Shown: positions 11,505 through 23,788, numbered from the stretch's first letter. The stretch is DNA of 64,000 nt from Acanthopleura granulata (GCA_016165875.1 JABBOT010000080.1:4371205-4435204); one strand, 5' to 3'. The notes: generated by a model from the letters alone, not told the origin. Program-made: numbers and translations.

Positions 11505-11700
11505 TGATTGTTTTTTAACCCCAAACCCACGACTCTTCTCTTACATGATTTCCTATAGATTTGTGATGGAAAGAAACCGGATTGCCTAGTGTTTGCCGGT
11601 GACCTTTGGCAAGTAACAGATGACCTTTCCCAGTTGTGACGTGTAGATTTGCACCCATCCTTGCACCCATATCCTTTCACTGAAGCAGGTTTCAATACAG
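11505..11700 (-). mobile_element. SINE type 2 fragment
   Basis: On the minus strand it reads GTGCAAATCTACACGTCACA, ACTGGGAAAGGTCATCTG, TTACTTGCCAAAGGTCACCGG and CAATCCGGTTTC, the order of a type 2 body. The 3' tail is not recognisable. Confidence 0.55.
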
Positions 11701-12319
11701 AAAGCAATCATATTTCGTTTAATTAGTGATGCAATTATCATTTGTAGATATTAAGTATTGCTGGGGATCGTTTCCTCAGTCAGTATGGGCCAGCTTATGT
11801 GCAAAAATTGAAATGATCTAATGTTGCATTCATTTTAATTTTTTATGGCGACATAAACAATGGGTGTGATTAGCAAAACCTATAAGTAACACTGGGTTTT
11901 GTGTAGGTTGATGCAGCTGTTGTCGGTTTCTAGCGTGGTATGATTGTTCATCGGAGAGCTCTTGGTTTGCATTATGCAGACAATACTGAACAGAGTGGAC
12001 AATGCCATGGCCAACAAACGGGGGTGTCAGTACTCTGATGAATGAAGTGCATTGATTACATCCATAAACTAACAGAGATCTACACAACCAGGGAAACAGA
12101 CTATGTTATTTTATGATTTCGAATTTTGTTCAAGCAGTTCTCGGGGTTTATGTCAACAAAACTGAAATCGATGGAAAGTTTTATCCAGGTTTTTTACACA
12201 ATGAATATCTACTCTTTAGTTCACCAGCATATGTCTGAAAGAAAAAAAGAAAAACGACGTTATTCAGATCGCCTGTGGACTTCTGGGGCTCTCCTTACGG
12301 AGAGAGTGTAACGTCTCGT

Positions 12320-12590
12320 TAAACGTAATTTGCGCTGTTTTCATGTTATTGTGTATACATGTGTTAAATGTGAGGACAACACAGCACTTTGAGTAATTCT
12401 AGACAGGTGAGGTCTCATAAACATGCATTTAACATCAGTGTAATTGTTTTTACCTAATTCTGCTTAAGCCAGGGTTATGGGGAGTGTAAGGTGTTACTTC
12501 TTAAACACTTACATGAACAGTTAGAATGAAACCCCAGCCCTCGTCGCTGCTCTACTTTTACACTACATGCTGTAGCCTTTTATATTACAC
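12320..12590. repeat. Dispersed repeat family B, copy 2
   Basis: Shares with the 330-850 copy the GGTTAAATGTGA-like lead, ACAACACAGCACTTTGAGTA, GCATTTAACATC, CTGCTTAAGCCA, AACACTTACATGAACAGTTA and CGTCGCTGCTCT segments in the same order. The frames at 12526-12861 and 12699-12887 start inside or beside it and are not supported as genes. Confidence 0.6.
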
Positions 12591-13282
12591 CCTGCTTGTA
12601 ATACGGGTACCTGATATCATAGCAGCTGGACTGCAATTTTGGGGCAATTTTACAGTTGTTAGGCTGGACGAAGGATCCAGTAGCCTCTGGGATTCGAAAT
12701 GGCCCTACCTTTTGAGGTGGGCTTTTTCAATCCAGATCTCGCTTGTTCCATTACGTGTACAATGTGGCTTGTCAAGCAATTGGCATGGGGGGATAATTTC
12801 CCCTGCTCTGCATGGATTCATCCATCACGCACGAGTTTGCATGATCATACATTTGTCCTAGAAACAAAAATTCAGGATGTTATGTAAAATCGTGCATGTA
12901 GACAAGGCCTAAATGAAATTGTGAGTATTTCTTTCAACGCAAACGAAACAAAAATATCTAATATGCTGAGGGTCAATTTCACAAAATGTAGGAAAGCTAA
13001 ATCAGAAATATCGTTGTTATATCAAATGGGGCCAATTTTACACAGCTTAATAAATCAAATTTCTCGTAGTCAATCGTAAGCAAGGTTTTCTAGGCTATAG
13101 CGTCACAACGCGACGTGATTTGCGAAGAAAAGTGACGGAAACCTGACTTGATAAGTTTTGAGAGAATGAGTCGGACGTTGCATTTAAAAGCCATCTCGGT
13201 TCAATAAGAAGTATAAATCTTCCTTGGCCTTCACGAAAACCCAAGTCTTGAAAAAAAAATGAGGTGCGTGTTGCACCTAACA

Positions 13283-13555
13283 AACAGTATTTATTTGTTT
13301 ACTTATTTTTTTATTTATTTATTTGATTGATGTTTTACCCCGTACTCAAGAACATCTAATTTATACGATGGACGCCAGCATTATGGCGGCAGGAAACCGG
13401 ACAGAGGCTGGGCCAAACCAACAACCATCAGTAGGTTGCTGGCGGACCTTCCCACACGCAGCCGGAGAGGAAGCCAGCATGAGCTGGACTTGAACTCACA
13501 GCGACCTCATTGGTGAGAGGCTCTTGGGTCATTACGCTTCGCTACCTAACAAACA
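13283..13555 (-). mobile_element. SINE type 1, nearly full length
   Basis: Read on the minus strand it has the B-box region (GTGAGTTCAAGTCCAGCTCA), GCTGGCTTCCTCTCCGGC, GTGGGAAGGTCCGCCAGCAA, TTTCCTGCCGCCATAATGCT and the tail ending in AAATAAATAAATAAA. Its A-box end is degraded near 13550. It sits just upstream of the first coding exon of the sulfotransferase, probably in a 5' UTR intron. Confidence 0.8.
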
Positions 13556-13680
13556 GTAAGAAGTATAAATCTTTGATGGCCATCTTGATGTATGTTTATG
13601 TTCACATATTCTCCTTTCAGTTATACGGTGCACACGTATTATATAATGAAGCTTTTTTCTCTGATTGAAGATGTGTTCGA

Positions 13681-16600
13681 ATGATGACCATTCAGATGTT
13701 CAGCTCCCATACCTTACGGAAGAAACCAAGGTACCTGGTCGCCTTGTGCCTCCTGATTACGACGATTTTCTTCTTATTGCCATTACGTAAGTAATTGTTT
13801 CTCCATAAAACTATCTGAAATGCAATGAGGAGACCACAGCGTAATTTTGAAAAACTGTGAACGTTTCCAGTTCGTAAATTGTTCGTTTATCAAGTGACAT
13901 ATGGTATTTCGACTCATACACAAAGACACCACAGACAGGGGTAAGAAGGTCTGCCAGCAAACTGCGGATGGTCGTGGATTTCCCCGAGATCTGCCCGGTT
14001 TCCTCCCACCATAATGCTGGCCGCCGTCGTATAAGTGAAATATTCTTGAGTACGGCGTAAAACACCAATCAAATAAATAAATAAATAAATAAATAAATTA
14101 TTCATACCCGTAGTACTTATAGCAATATTACTTATACGTATTAAAGGCATGCATTATGAGCTCATTTATTGTATTTTCACGAACATATACGAAAAAGAAA
14201 CATGAACCGTGATTTATTGTTAGACGTCACAATTTCTTTTACCAAGAAGTGTGAGATGAATTATGTCATTAATGTATATATTTGTATATTTGATGGTGTT
14301 GTAATGCCGCTCTCAAGGCTCTAAATCACAGGATAGCGGTCAGCATTGTGTTGGAGGAGTCCGGAGTGTTTGGGGGAAAACCACAGGCGGACTCCCCCTC
14401 ACGCAACGCTCAGATTTGCAACCGATATGCCAAGGTTTCACTACAGCAAACTATTCCTCATTTATACACGTCTTAAAAGTCTGTATTCCTGTGCTAGTAC
14501 ATATAGCCGTGACTGATATTCATTATTATGACCCAATCACGGCCCACTGCTCTATTCATGACGTTTATCGTTCGGCTCACGAAACAGGAAGCGGACAGCA
14601 TTTAGCAAGACGGTTGAAAATGTTGTTGACGCAGCTGTTGATGCGTTCTTAAAAAAAAGTGAAAAGTAGTTTTTCCTCTTGCTTATCCACTAAAAAGACT
14701 GGCTATAGTAGTAATAAAACATTTTGTTTGCGCTTTATCTAATTTTGTATTGTCCCTTTATACAGTGATTATCAGGGCGCCAAAGCCGGTAGCGGTCCTT
14801 GGGTCCCATCTGATCCTCCCCCACTTGCTTGCTTGGGCGGGCTGATAATCTTTGAGGCCTGGTCATTGCAAAAATATAACACCCTACGAACTCGTGCTAA
14901 TGTGGTAGAGAAAGGCAATGGATCTCTAATAAGATCACAAGTGCTGTGGACAGATTTATGCACGAAGACAAGGATCGAGATCACAGTAGTTAGATTAGGC
15001 CCATGTGGTTAGCAGACAGTGTATTCTTAACATGATGACAAACCGCGGGTGTTTATCCTCACGTTATACTCTACTGTTTTTATGTCTTTGTTCCCATCTA
15101 CATATTCCCGTGAACCATTTACGTTTTGACTGAGGCTTGAGTTTATCATCTCGGTTAGGAAGATCATGATATAGGTTGCTACTGTCACGATAAGACGGAG
15201 TCCTGTGAAGAGTTCATGAGTTCATGTTCGAAGACCTTTAAAACTTGGAGCGCAATGGATTGTTATTGCCGGGAATGAGAGTTGGTCCTTACATAACCTT
15301 GCCACCGGTTTATCACCGAACATACGGAGAATAAGGACAGGAAGTTGATCATCGTTCGTTCACTATACTTCTGCTTTTATTCGTCAATAACGGGGGAGAG
15401 TCCCCGGGGAAGAGATGAAAAATGTCTGATTAAGAATTACCAATCGACAGAATATATATCAACAGGTTGGTCATCCTATTCACAAACAGGACGGACGTTA
15501 ACGTGCCTGGTATACCTACATGCACTTAAAACAGGCTCACATTTACAAAATTTGTCAATTGCCCGAAAACAATATCGCACTCCAAATCCATAATATCTTG
15601 AGCACCACGTACTATGTTTACACTGTCATATACCACATGCGGGAGAAAGGTATTTCTACACAATACAATAATATACAGTTTAGGTCATCCGATTACAAAC
15701 TACATGAATACTCATTCAACTTATCATTCGAAGAATTTAAATCGACTACCAAATGTCTGAATCACGATGTACGCCTAACCTATATTTTACAATGTGATTT
15801 CAAGGGTGTACTTATCTAATGTCGAATTACGGAGATCGGGTTATGCTTTACTATTTTCTTATAGAATTTAGCATTTAATTAATTAGAATTTAGCTACAAT
15901 TTAGCTCTTAGCTATTAACGCTAATAGTCAATTTATTCCATAGGAAAAGAATGTACACAAGATGAACTTTATAAAGTCGAGATATGCATCATCTTTTATA
16001 CGTCTCAACAACGTCTTGTAAATTGCAGCTAACATCAGTGCATTTTTGCATCGAATTCTACTTAACGCATGATGTTCGGGGCTATGTGAGTTGATACTTT
16101 GTAAGCATTGACAAGAACAGTGGGGAAAAACCAGAACTTTAGGCGTAGCGATTTGCCAATTATCACACTGTCGTCGCTGGTCTAGTTTCACTATTGAGGC
16201 AGTAGTATTTTATTACCTGTATATGTTAGATTCCTGTGTAAACCGGGATTCTGTTTGTGGACTACGCATTCCAGATGCATGCTTTAATGTGCAATACAGT
16301 ATTTTGAGAAATTCTAAACAAATTACGCTTTGAGGTCAACTGACGGGCAATCGGATTTTACCGCTTACGCGTCACCATTCGCCAACCATCACACTGTGGT
16401 CGCAGCTCTAGTGTTACTATCCATATCATAGACATATGAACCAATGAAATGAACGTTATGTCCCTTTAACTGACGTATAGGTCACAGCATTCTGCTTGCT
16501 CATTTTCATATTTTATGTTAATTTTTTTTAGATCCATGGAAAAACGACAATATTTCGGCAGATAATGGTCAGGTGAGAGGCTACTTGTATAACTCAGTCA

Positions 16601-18081
16601 ATCAATCAATTAATAAACTAATCAACCTATCTTTTTTTCTGAACTGTCTATTTATTTGTTTCATTGATGTTTTACGCCCTATTCAAGAATATTTATATAA
16701 TGCGGCCGCCAGCATTATTGCGGGAGGAATACGGGTATAGCCCGGGAAAACCCATGACCATCGGCAGGCTGCTGACGGACCTTCCCACGTACGGCCGGAG
16801 AAGAGGCCAGTATGAGCTGGATTTGATCTCAAAGCATCTGCATTGGTGAGAGGCTCCCGGGTCATTGACCCAGGCGCCCTAATCCGCTCGGTCACGAAAA
16901 GACCCTCTTTTCTGAACTAGCATGCAGACCTATTTATCGTGACCAATGTGGCTATAGTATTGTTTTTTGCTGTAGATTGTTTTTTGTTGCTGTAGATTGG
17001 GATGTCCGATGTTCAGAGTGAGGTGATACTTCGAAAGAAGACTGTGGAGAACGTCTGTCAGACACTGAACGACTCTGTTCTCAGGTACTCCGATATCTCT
17101 TACAGATTTATTATTCATCAGGAGAGGAAAATGGCCATGTGCTATGTGCCAAAAACCGGATGTACATTCTGGAAACAAGTGTTCTTCACTCTTCATGCCC
17201 GAGACAAGGAACTGGATTCCCCTGAAGAAGACATTTTCAAATTGAACAAGATTTGGGTTCACTACAAACCTCTGCCGAGATTATGGAATATTGTCTCATT
17301 CGGTGAGAGGTATCAGCTCATCAGCATGGCCACGAAAATGATGTTTGTTCGAGACCCGTATTCGCGTCTGTTTTCCGCGTATGTGGACAAATTTGTGCTT
17401 CCGGAGTTTTGGTCCGATGTTGGCACAGACATGATAAGACAAAACCGTCAGAACCCCGAACCTCGGGCGTTAAGGTGTGGACACGATGTAACATTCCAGG
17501 AGTTTCTGAAATATGTCGTGGTCAAGGCGCAGATGGACCGGGTGATTATGTGGGACGAGCACTGGTACCCGGCATACAAACTTTGTCATCCGTGTGTTTT
17601 CAAATACGACATCATTGGTAAACAAGAGACATTTTCTTCCGATCGCGACTGGATTCTAAACAGGTTGGGAATACCGGAGATCCGCCCGGCTGAGAAGCCT
17701 TGGGAGGACGCTGTGGTAGACGGTATGGAACAGTCAATCTATACTGCATGGGTATTTAAACCGGATCTTCCGTGCCGTGACATCTCTCTTATACTTGAGA
17801 GGTTATGGACAGCGTACAAACTGCAAGGTTATCTGCCTTTAAACATAACCTCTCCTGTGCCTTTCCCTTCGGACTTCAACGAAATGAAAGCAGTTGTCCG
17901 GTCTCTTCGAGATATGGCGCCTACACGTCAAGAGTTTCACCAGAGACGTAGGAGAGCATTGATTAAGGCTTATAGTGAAATTCCTAAAGAACTAATGCTT
18001 AAAATCAAGGATGCGTTTAAGTATGACTTCTTGCTCTTTGGATACGACCCGACACCCAAAGATCTTTACCAGGAGAGATGA
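13681..18081 (+). CDS. Carbohydrate sulfotransferase, CHST8-14 type
   Basis: A Golgi type II membrane enzyme expected to move sulfate from PAPS to a sugar of a glycan or glycosaminoglycan. Coding exons: 13681-13786 (donor GTAAGT), 16532-16572 (acceptor TTTTTTTAG, donor GTGAGA) and 16996-18081 (acceptor GTTGCTGTAG). The phases agree, giving 410 residues, near the family's usual length. Residues about 18-36 form the signal anchor (YLVALCLLITTIFFLLPL). The PAPS 5'-phosphosulfate loop VPKTGCTFWKQVF is at about residues 100-112 and the 3'-phosphate motif FVRDPYSRLFSAYVDKF at about 166-182. Family marks EHWYPAYKLCHPC and DFLLFGYDP follow, and NIS, NDS and NIT are possible N-glycosylation sites. The start could be either of two adjacent ATGs (13681, 13684). 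The exon probably begins at 13671 after a TTGAAG acceptor, implying a 5' UTR intron. The exact sugar acceptor cannot be told from sequence. Confidence 0.9.
13925..14100 (+). mobile_element. SINE type 1, 5'-truncated
   Basis: A clean 3' half: GGTCTGCCAGCAAACTGCGG, CCCGGTTTCCTCCCACCATA, ATGCTGGCCGCCGTCGTATA, the tail core and (AAAT)n to 14100. It lies in sulfotransferase intron 1, same strand. It is among the least diverged copies here, so possibly younger. Confidence 0.85.
14760..14995. other. GC-rich block in sulfotransferase intron 1
   Basis: An unusually GC-rich stretch, open on both strands over about 70-80 codons. A TTATACAG acceptor-like site at 14756-14763 precedes it. No donor or partner exon was found and no family is recognised. 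It could be a repeat fragment or an unused exon; the conserved sulfotransferase exons do not need it. Confidence 0.3.
16040..16480. repeat. Dispersed repeat family B, copy 3
   Basis: Shows GCGATTTGCCAATTATCACA, CTGTCGTCGCTGGTCTAG, AAACCGGGATTCTG, GTGGACTACGCATTCC and CAGTATTTTGAGAAATTCTA, matching the 330-850 copy in order. A second diverged CATTCGCCAACCATCACACT segment at about 16374 shows the same two-unit arrangement. It lies in sulfotransferase intron 1, close to exon 2. Confidence 0.55.
16645..16905 (-). mobile_element. SINE type 1, nearly full length
   Basis: On the minus strand it runs from the A-box side (GACCGAGCGGATTAGGGCGC) through the B-box side to the tail near 16645. It fills most of the 423 bp intron 2 of the sulfotransferase, in antisense orientation, and ends about 90 bp before the exon 3 acceptor. 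Confidence 0.8.
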
Positions 18082-18953
18082 TGATTTGAGCATGATTAGT
18101 CCTTTCTAGCTGCATATCACAATCTGATAGATGAACATCACAGCATCAGGAAAAACCGTTAGTATTCCTATTTACATACATAACACTGTCCAGAACATAC
18201 AACTGTCAGTCCACCCATATAACTTATTGTTACTTGAAGAGTGACCATAAAAATGATGGTTACAAATGTGTGGTCCAAAATATTATGGTTACTTGGGGTC
18301 TGACCATAAAAATGTTGGTCATGAATTGATGGTCAACCACTACCAAGGATAAATATGCTGGTCAACCAAGTCTCATGTTTGAAGCGATATATCCACGACA
18401 ATTTATATGGTTAACACTATTCTGATTCGCCTTAATCACAGCACTTTGTCAGTACGTGCTCAACGCATAACTTATTTATGTGTGTAATAATTAATAATCT
18501 TTATTCTATGTATACATCTTTACGATTAAAATGTCTTAACTTCTTAACTCTAACGAACATCCCTTTCCGTAATTTTAGGACAAAGCTTTATCAAAATTCT
18601 GAATGCATTACATCTTACATAACACTGTTACAATAGTTTGGTCTCTCCGAACCAAAAAAGAAAAAAAAAAGTCACCTGCCTTGCGACCCCAAAAATCCTA
18701 GACAAATTTTTTGGTCACGGCTTAGTCGACCCAAACGTTTTGAGTCGCACCATTGTGTGATAATGCATTTTTGGGGTCGACGAAAGGTTGACTTCCATAT
18801 GGGTATGCATATATGGAATCTGGCAGAAAGTGGGCAGTTCTGTACCAGGACCTGTGTTCTATATGTATACAGAACATAGTTTCTGAAAAACATACGTGTG
18901 TACGCCATTTTTCACCATGGAAACATGGACAGTGTGAAGGGAGATAAATTTTA
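18082..18953. other. Sulfotransferase 3' flank with a short duplication
   Basis: A roughly 60 bp unit is repeated twice at 18231-18350 (TTACTTG-----GACCATAAAAATG-TGGT). ATTAAA near 18525 could serve as a polyadenylation signal. No other feature is seen. Confidence 0.45.
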
Positions 18954-19156
18954 TTATTTCGGTACAGCTATAAAATTGTCTCCCTTGAAAGTGATTTCAT
19001 TTATTCCTGTACAGGTAACTGTTTCTTCAATGATGTTTCGCTCACAGACCCCCGGTTTAAGGACTGGCTGAATAGACACCCAGGTGACAGTCAAAAAGCC
19101 AAACAAACCCTTAGATATATTATCTATGGGCACTGCTGCACTGACAAGCCATGTGT
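18954..19156 (-). CDS. Candidate terminal exon, unknown protein
   Basis: On the minus strand a long pyrimidine tract ending AACCCCAG forms a strong acceptor at 19157-19158. It is followed by 66 coherent codons and TAA, then AATAATAAAATT. The frame is balanced and coding-like (for example LTVTWVSIQPVLKPGVCER, two cysteines). The open frame continues upstream to 19295, so the exact 5' edge rests on the splice site. Frames at 19421-19740 on the same strand could include upstream exons, but the phase of the best donor there (CAA/GTAAAT) does not match. It is convergent with the sulfotransferase. No family is recognised; a decayed element is the main alternative. Confidence 0.35.
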
Positions 19157-20054
19157 CTGGGGTTAAACAAAAGGAGAAAGTCAAAGTTGCTACATGAAAT
19201 GCTGGAATGAAAGCTATTGAGCAGAAGTAATGGAACACAGCGTGGTGTGATTTCTTTTCTGTATTCTTGACAAAAAATGCCCGTGCGATAAACACAAGTC
19301 AAGGAGAACAATTATTTCTTCGTATGTTGTAGTTCAATTTGGTTTTAGTAAATATGGTCAAGACAAAAACAAATTTGACTTGATTTTATGTTTATAATGC
19401 CATACAGGTGTGACAAATCCTTACTTATACAGAGAATTCCCCAGAGTGTATAACAGGTAGCATGGTTTGACAGTTATATTTACTTGCCGAAGGTCACTGA
19501 GGACAATTGGTGCCTGGCTCAGATTTTTTACACAAGTCCAGAAAATTGCACCAGGAAACAAAATATTAAAAACGTGTTTAAATTGAATGAATCTCTCTGA
19601 CATCTGGAATACCAAATTTCGGGTTTCTTGGAAAACAGTTTTCGTAAGCTAAGCTTTGGTGGCAAGGAGCGCAAGTACATGTGGCCCTTGTGGGATTGTT
19701 TAACTGCCATTATATCTTGCTTGCCTTCTGTCAAGCACATTCAGAAAAAGGATTTCCAGTAACCATAACGACCCTATAAAATATGGAAGAAGTAAATGGA
19801 AGCCCATGGTGTATCACATAGCCATCGGTGTGTGAAACGTTGGATGTTATTCAGGTACTTGCCACATACCGGTGGTTTTTTCTAGGCCACCGGATTTCCT
19901 ACCCCCCTGAATACTAACAACTACTCTTATATAAAGGTATGTACCCATGTTGGAGACAACTTACCCCACTCTGATTCCGGTTCGTAATTTGGTTTGGAAT
20001 TTTGGACATTCGGTTTGGAAATGGTTTGGAATTGTAAAATCTCTTAAGGAGGCC
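19157..20054. other. No assigned gene
   Basis: Minus-strand open frames at 19421-19740 may belong to the candidate gene ending at 18954, but no phase-consistent splicing could be drawn. A short GGTTTGGAATT repetition occurs at about 19990-20035, just before the LTR. Confidence 0.35.
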
Positions 20055-20196
20055 TGCAGTAGTTCTATTACTAGATATTTTCATAACTGTTCATGTTTAT
20101 TCATGAGATAGAGCTGTACAACATGGCGCATCAGTAAAGCGTGCTCCGTGTGTTGTTTGGTTATTGGCTATCCTTATGTCTACAAACGACATTACA
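20055..20196 (+). repeat. 5' LTR
   Basis: Starts TGCAGTAGTTCTATTA and ends ACGACATTACA. It matches the 3' LTR through CATAACTGT-CATG, TATTCATGAGA-AGAGCT, CCGTGTGTTGTTTGGTTATT and ATGTCTACAAACGACATTAC, with about a dozen differences and one indel near GAGTAAAC. The differences mark an old insertion. Confidence 0.8.
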
Positions 20197-20704
20197 TGGT
20201 GTCAGAGTGTGATCTGCTTGAAGACCCTATAACAAACTGTTTCTGGATCCTGCAGACTTGCTGTGAGTTAAGTAGTTAGCACTACAAAGAACGCAGAGGA
20301 AAGTGATAAACGTTACAGCAACAACGTGTATATCGGAAAATTTTCAAAAGGGGCAATAACTATTTGTTAAGTGAAAAATTAGAAACATTCCAAAGTTGCC
20401 TCAGTTGAGGAAGTACTGTCCAAAAAGTTCAGATTCAGGAGCCATAACACAATCTACAATAGCTTAATAGTAGTCTCCCATCGACCGTTAGGTGAAAGAA
20501 GCAACCCTGGATGAATACGGTAATGACGATCCCAGAAGATCGCTGCCGCCTGGAGGATTTCATGCGAATATACCAGTACCTGATAAGGTAGATGTTTCCA
20601 TTGGGAACGTTGAAAGTAACACGTGGAAATTTCATCGACAATAGAAAAACTATCAAGTAGCTACCAGACATGATATGGAACCATAGCACTACAGATGTGC
20701 TGTT

Positions 20705-23270
20705 TTTCTATCCGTTGTTGAAGAAGACGCAAAGGAAGTGTATGATGGACTGCCATTTTCAATGGACGTGGATAGAGAGGATGTCGATGTTGTGATACAG
20801 AAATTTGAAGAGTTTTGTATCGGAAAAGCACATGAAGCATACGAGGAATATCTGTTTAACAGAAGATGTCAGGAACAATCAGAGACTATAGATGTGTAGA
20901 CCGCTTCCCTCAGAAAGTTTGCAAAGATATTGTAATTTCAATGAAATGGAAGACCGAATGATCCGTCAACGCTTCGTTGTCGGCATGCATGACGACGCAG
21001 TGAGAGAGAAACTGTTGGAGGACAGAAAACTAACACTGCAACCCTGCATTGAAATATGCAGATCTTACGAGTTATCCAGGACACAAGCAAAGACCATAGC
21101 CGGTCAAGAGCAATAGCAGAACATTAGCTGGGTGAAATCGACGAAACAGAGGCCACCTCAACCCTCAACCCCAGGGCCTATAGCGAATCAGGGCAAGAAG
21201 TGTTCTCGTTGCGGAGGAGGTCCACACAGCCTCAAGAAGTGTCCGTACTGTACTTGCCGTAGGTACGGTTGACGACTGTCAAGGGGCAACTGCTTTTCTC
21301 GGTCAGTGACTGGTGGCTGTGACGATCCCTGGAGAGTGAATATCAGCAAAGAAGCAGGACAAGACATTAGGTTCAAAGTGGATACTGGAGCGGACGTGTC
21401 CGTTATCCGGTGGTGTTCCGTGCCAAAGTAGAAAAGACTACTCATAAAAGCGAATAAGAATTTATTCCGACCAGAAGGAAAGCCACTCAAAGTCCTAGGA
21501 TACTTTAACGAGAAACTTTCAACAAGTAATCAGACAGTGTTTCAAGATGTCTACGTTGTACGAGATCTTAAGGAAACATTACTTGGCAGGCCGGCCATCA
21601 ATGCTTTTTACTTGGTGAAGACGGTCAATTCAGTTGACCAGACGGATCTAAAGCGTATGTACAACGAACGCTATCCTGGTTTGTTCAAAGGCCTAGGGAA
21701 AATGATCAGCGAGTATAAAATTCGCCTGCAGACGGACTCAATCTCCTTTGCAGTTACCTCACCTCGTAGGCTTGCTCTTCCATTAATGTCAAACTGAAGG
21801 ATGATCTTCTTCGCATGGAAGAAAATGGTGTAATTAAACGCATACAGGAACTTACAGAGTGGTGTGCACCTATCGTCGTCCTACCCAAAGCAAATGGAAT
21901 GATGCGGATATGCGTCGATTTCACCAAACTGAATGAAAGCGTTTCTCCGGGAAAAATTTCCTTTTCCCTCTGTGGATCAGGTGTTAGCTCAATTGTCTAG
22001 AGAACAAGCGTTTTCGAAACTTGAATGAAACACTGGGTCTTTCAGATTCCTCTTGAAAAGAACTCTCAACCGTTAACAAGTTTCCTCACTCCCTTTGGTC
22101 GATTTTGTTTTCAAAGCTTGCCGTTTGGAATTTCGTCTGGACCTGAAGTGTTCCACAGGGCAATGTCACAGCGATTGAAAAATTCCCCTGATACTATTTG
22201 GGACATAGATGATGTCCTGGTGTCAGATAAACATCAGGTGAACACGACAAGCTGTTGGTAAGTATGAATTTTCTCAAAATGAAATACATTTCCTCGGACA
22301 CATTGTGCTAGCTGAGGGAATAGCTGTAGATCCAATAAAGGTGAAAGCCATTCAAGATCTACAGGGACCTAATAGTGTGCCTGAAATTCGCCGATTTTTG
22401 GGAATGGTGAATGATGCAGCCAAGTTTGCTGCAAACCTGGCCGAAGTTACGAAACCCTTACGTGATCTGCTGCAAAAGGGTATATTGTTGTCATGGGGAG
22501 ATCCACAAGAAAAAGCATTCTGTGAGGTGAAGAAGATCCTAACGCCTGCCTCCGTCCTGGAACACTACTGCCCGGATAAACCAACGACTCCAGATTACCC
22601 CTGGCAAAAAGTTGGCATGGATTTATTCAAGTGGACAGGAAAGACCTACCTAAGAGTAGTGTATTATTGTTCTACATACATAAGACTGGCTTTGCTAAAA
22701 CGACCATATACATTTCAGCCGTTGACAATCTAAAATCTATATTCGCGAGACATGGAATCCCTGAATTGTTGTGTCAGACAATAGATCACAGTTTTCACCT
22801 TTGCAAATTCGTATGGATTTACCTACATTACCAGCAGCCCGTACTTTCCCAAAAGCAACTGTCAAGCTGAACGACTGGTCCGGACTGTAAAGAATCTAGT
22901 GAAAAAGACTGATGCCCCATATTTAGGCATTCTACACCACTCCACAGTTGGATACAGTCCGGCAGAGCTACTTGTGGGAAGAAAACTGAGAACCAAAGTA
23001 CCAGTACTAACCCTCTCAGTTAGTACCAGGCTGATCACAAAGGGATGACATGAAAACAGCGGACAGCCGATTGAAGATAAAAGAGAAAAAGAACTTCGAT
23101 CGAAGCCAGCGAGTGAAACCGTTCTCCTTTCTTGTTCCTGGACAGAAGGTGTGGATAATAAGGCCAGTTGAAAACCAGCTACAATACTCCGTGCAGCTGG
23201 TTCCCGATCATACATTATCCGCACACCTACAGGTATCACTCGAAGGAACCGTTCACAGCTTGCAATGAGA
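20705..23270 (+). pseudogene. Gypsy gag-pol remnant
   Basis: Gag begins at about 20705, with a stop near 20897. Its CCHC zinc knuckle (CSRCGGGPHSLKKC, exact C-x2-C-x4-H-x4-C spacing) is at 21201-21242. A protease active site, VDTGADVSVI, is at 21378-21407. Reverse transcriptase pieces lie in several frames at about 21700-22260: WCAPIVVLPKANG, QSLPFGISSGPEVF and an altered catalytic box DIDDVLV near 22202. The connection-type segment RRFLGMVN continues to about 22575. It then jumps directly to integrase (PDYPWQKVGMDLF, ARHGIPELL, GYSPAELLVGRKLRTKVP), so the tether, RNase H and integrase zinc domain are deleted. The 160-codon minus-strand frame at 22862-23344 is an antisense shadow. Confidence 0.85.
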
Positions 23271-23635
23271 ACGTCAGACTCACCCTCAAAGTGTGAACCT
23301 GCCAGCAAAATGTCAACATTACTTGCTCGTGATATCGTTAACAACAGCCCTAGTGAACAGGACTCCCTGACATCTGATGCCTATAGAGATCCCAGAACAT
23401 GTAACCGTAAAAATTACCAGTTACCTGTGCCAGGAAACCACCTTATAACTAGGCATGGTCGGGTCGTGAAGACACCTAACAAACTAGACTTGTGAACTGT
23501 GAGACTATACCTGCAGATTAGTATATAGTGTGAAACTTACTAAACCGATGAAACTAACTTTCATTTCTAACGTTTACGTTCTACTTGATGTATTTTAACA
23601 GTTCGTTATCACAAATGTTTAAAGAAGGGGAGGTG

Positions 23636-23788
23636 TGCAGCAGTTCTGTTAACAAATATTCTCATAACTGTCCATGCATATTCATGAGACAGAGCTATAC
23701 AACATGACGCATGAGTAAACGACTCAGTACCATGTGGTCCGTGTGTTGTTTGGTTATTGGCCATTCCTATGTCTACAAACGACATTAC
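23636..23788 (+). repeat. 3' LTR
   Basis: Starts TGCAGCAGTTCTGTTAAC after the polypurine tract (the boundary could be 23634) and ends ACGACATTAC. It carries an extra CGACTCAGTACCATGTG relative to the 5' LTR. The DNA just after it, TGGTGGGAACC, itself resembles a primer-binding site. Confidence 0.8.

Larger units (their letters stand above)
20055..23788 (+). mobile_element. Decayed Ty3/gypsy-type LTR retrotransposon
   Basis: It is flanked by two related LTRs of about 142 and 153 bp. A TGGTGTCAGAG primer-binding-like site follows the 5' LTR, and a polypurine tract (AAAGAAGGGGAGG) precedes the 3' LTR. The inside reads gag, protease, reverse transcriptase and a partial integrase in the usual gypsy order. 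The element is only 3.7 kb, broken by stops and frameshifts, and lacks RNase H. No clear target-site duplication is visible. It is therefore an old, non-functional copy. Confidence 0.9.

Noticed and set aside
12526..12887. Two overlapping plus-strand frames beside repeat B
   Set aside because: They start inside a dispersed repeat that is non-coding in its other copies, and the two frames compete with no splice support.
15345..15819. Overlapping plus-strand frames inside sulfotransferase intron 1
   Set aside because: Composition is like the surrounding intron, and the flanking exons splice in phase without them.
22862..23344. 160-codon open frame on the minus strand
   Set aside because: It is antisense to the integrase part of the retrotransposon, whose plus-strand motifs are clear. 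No independent signal supports it.
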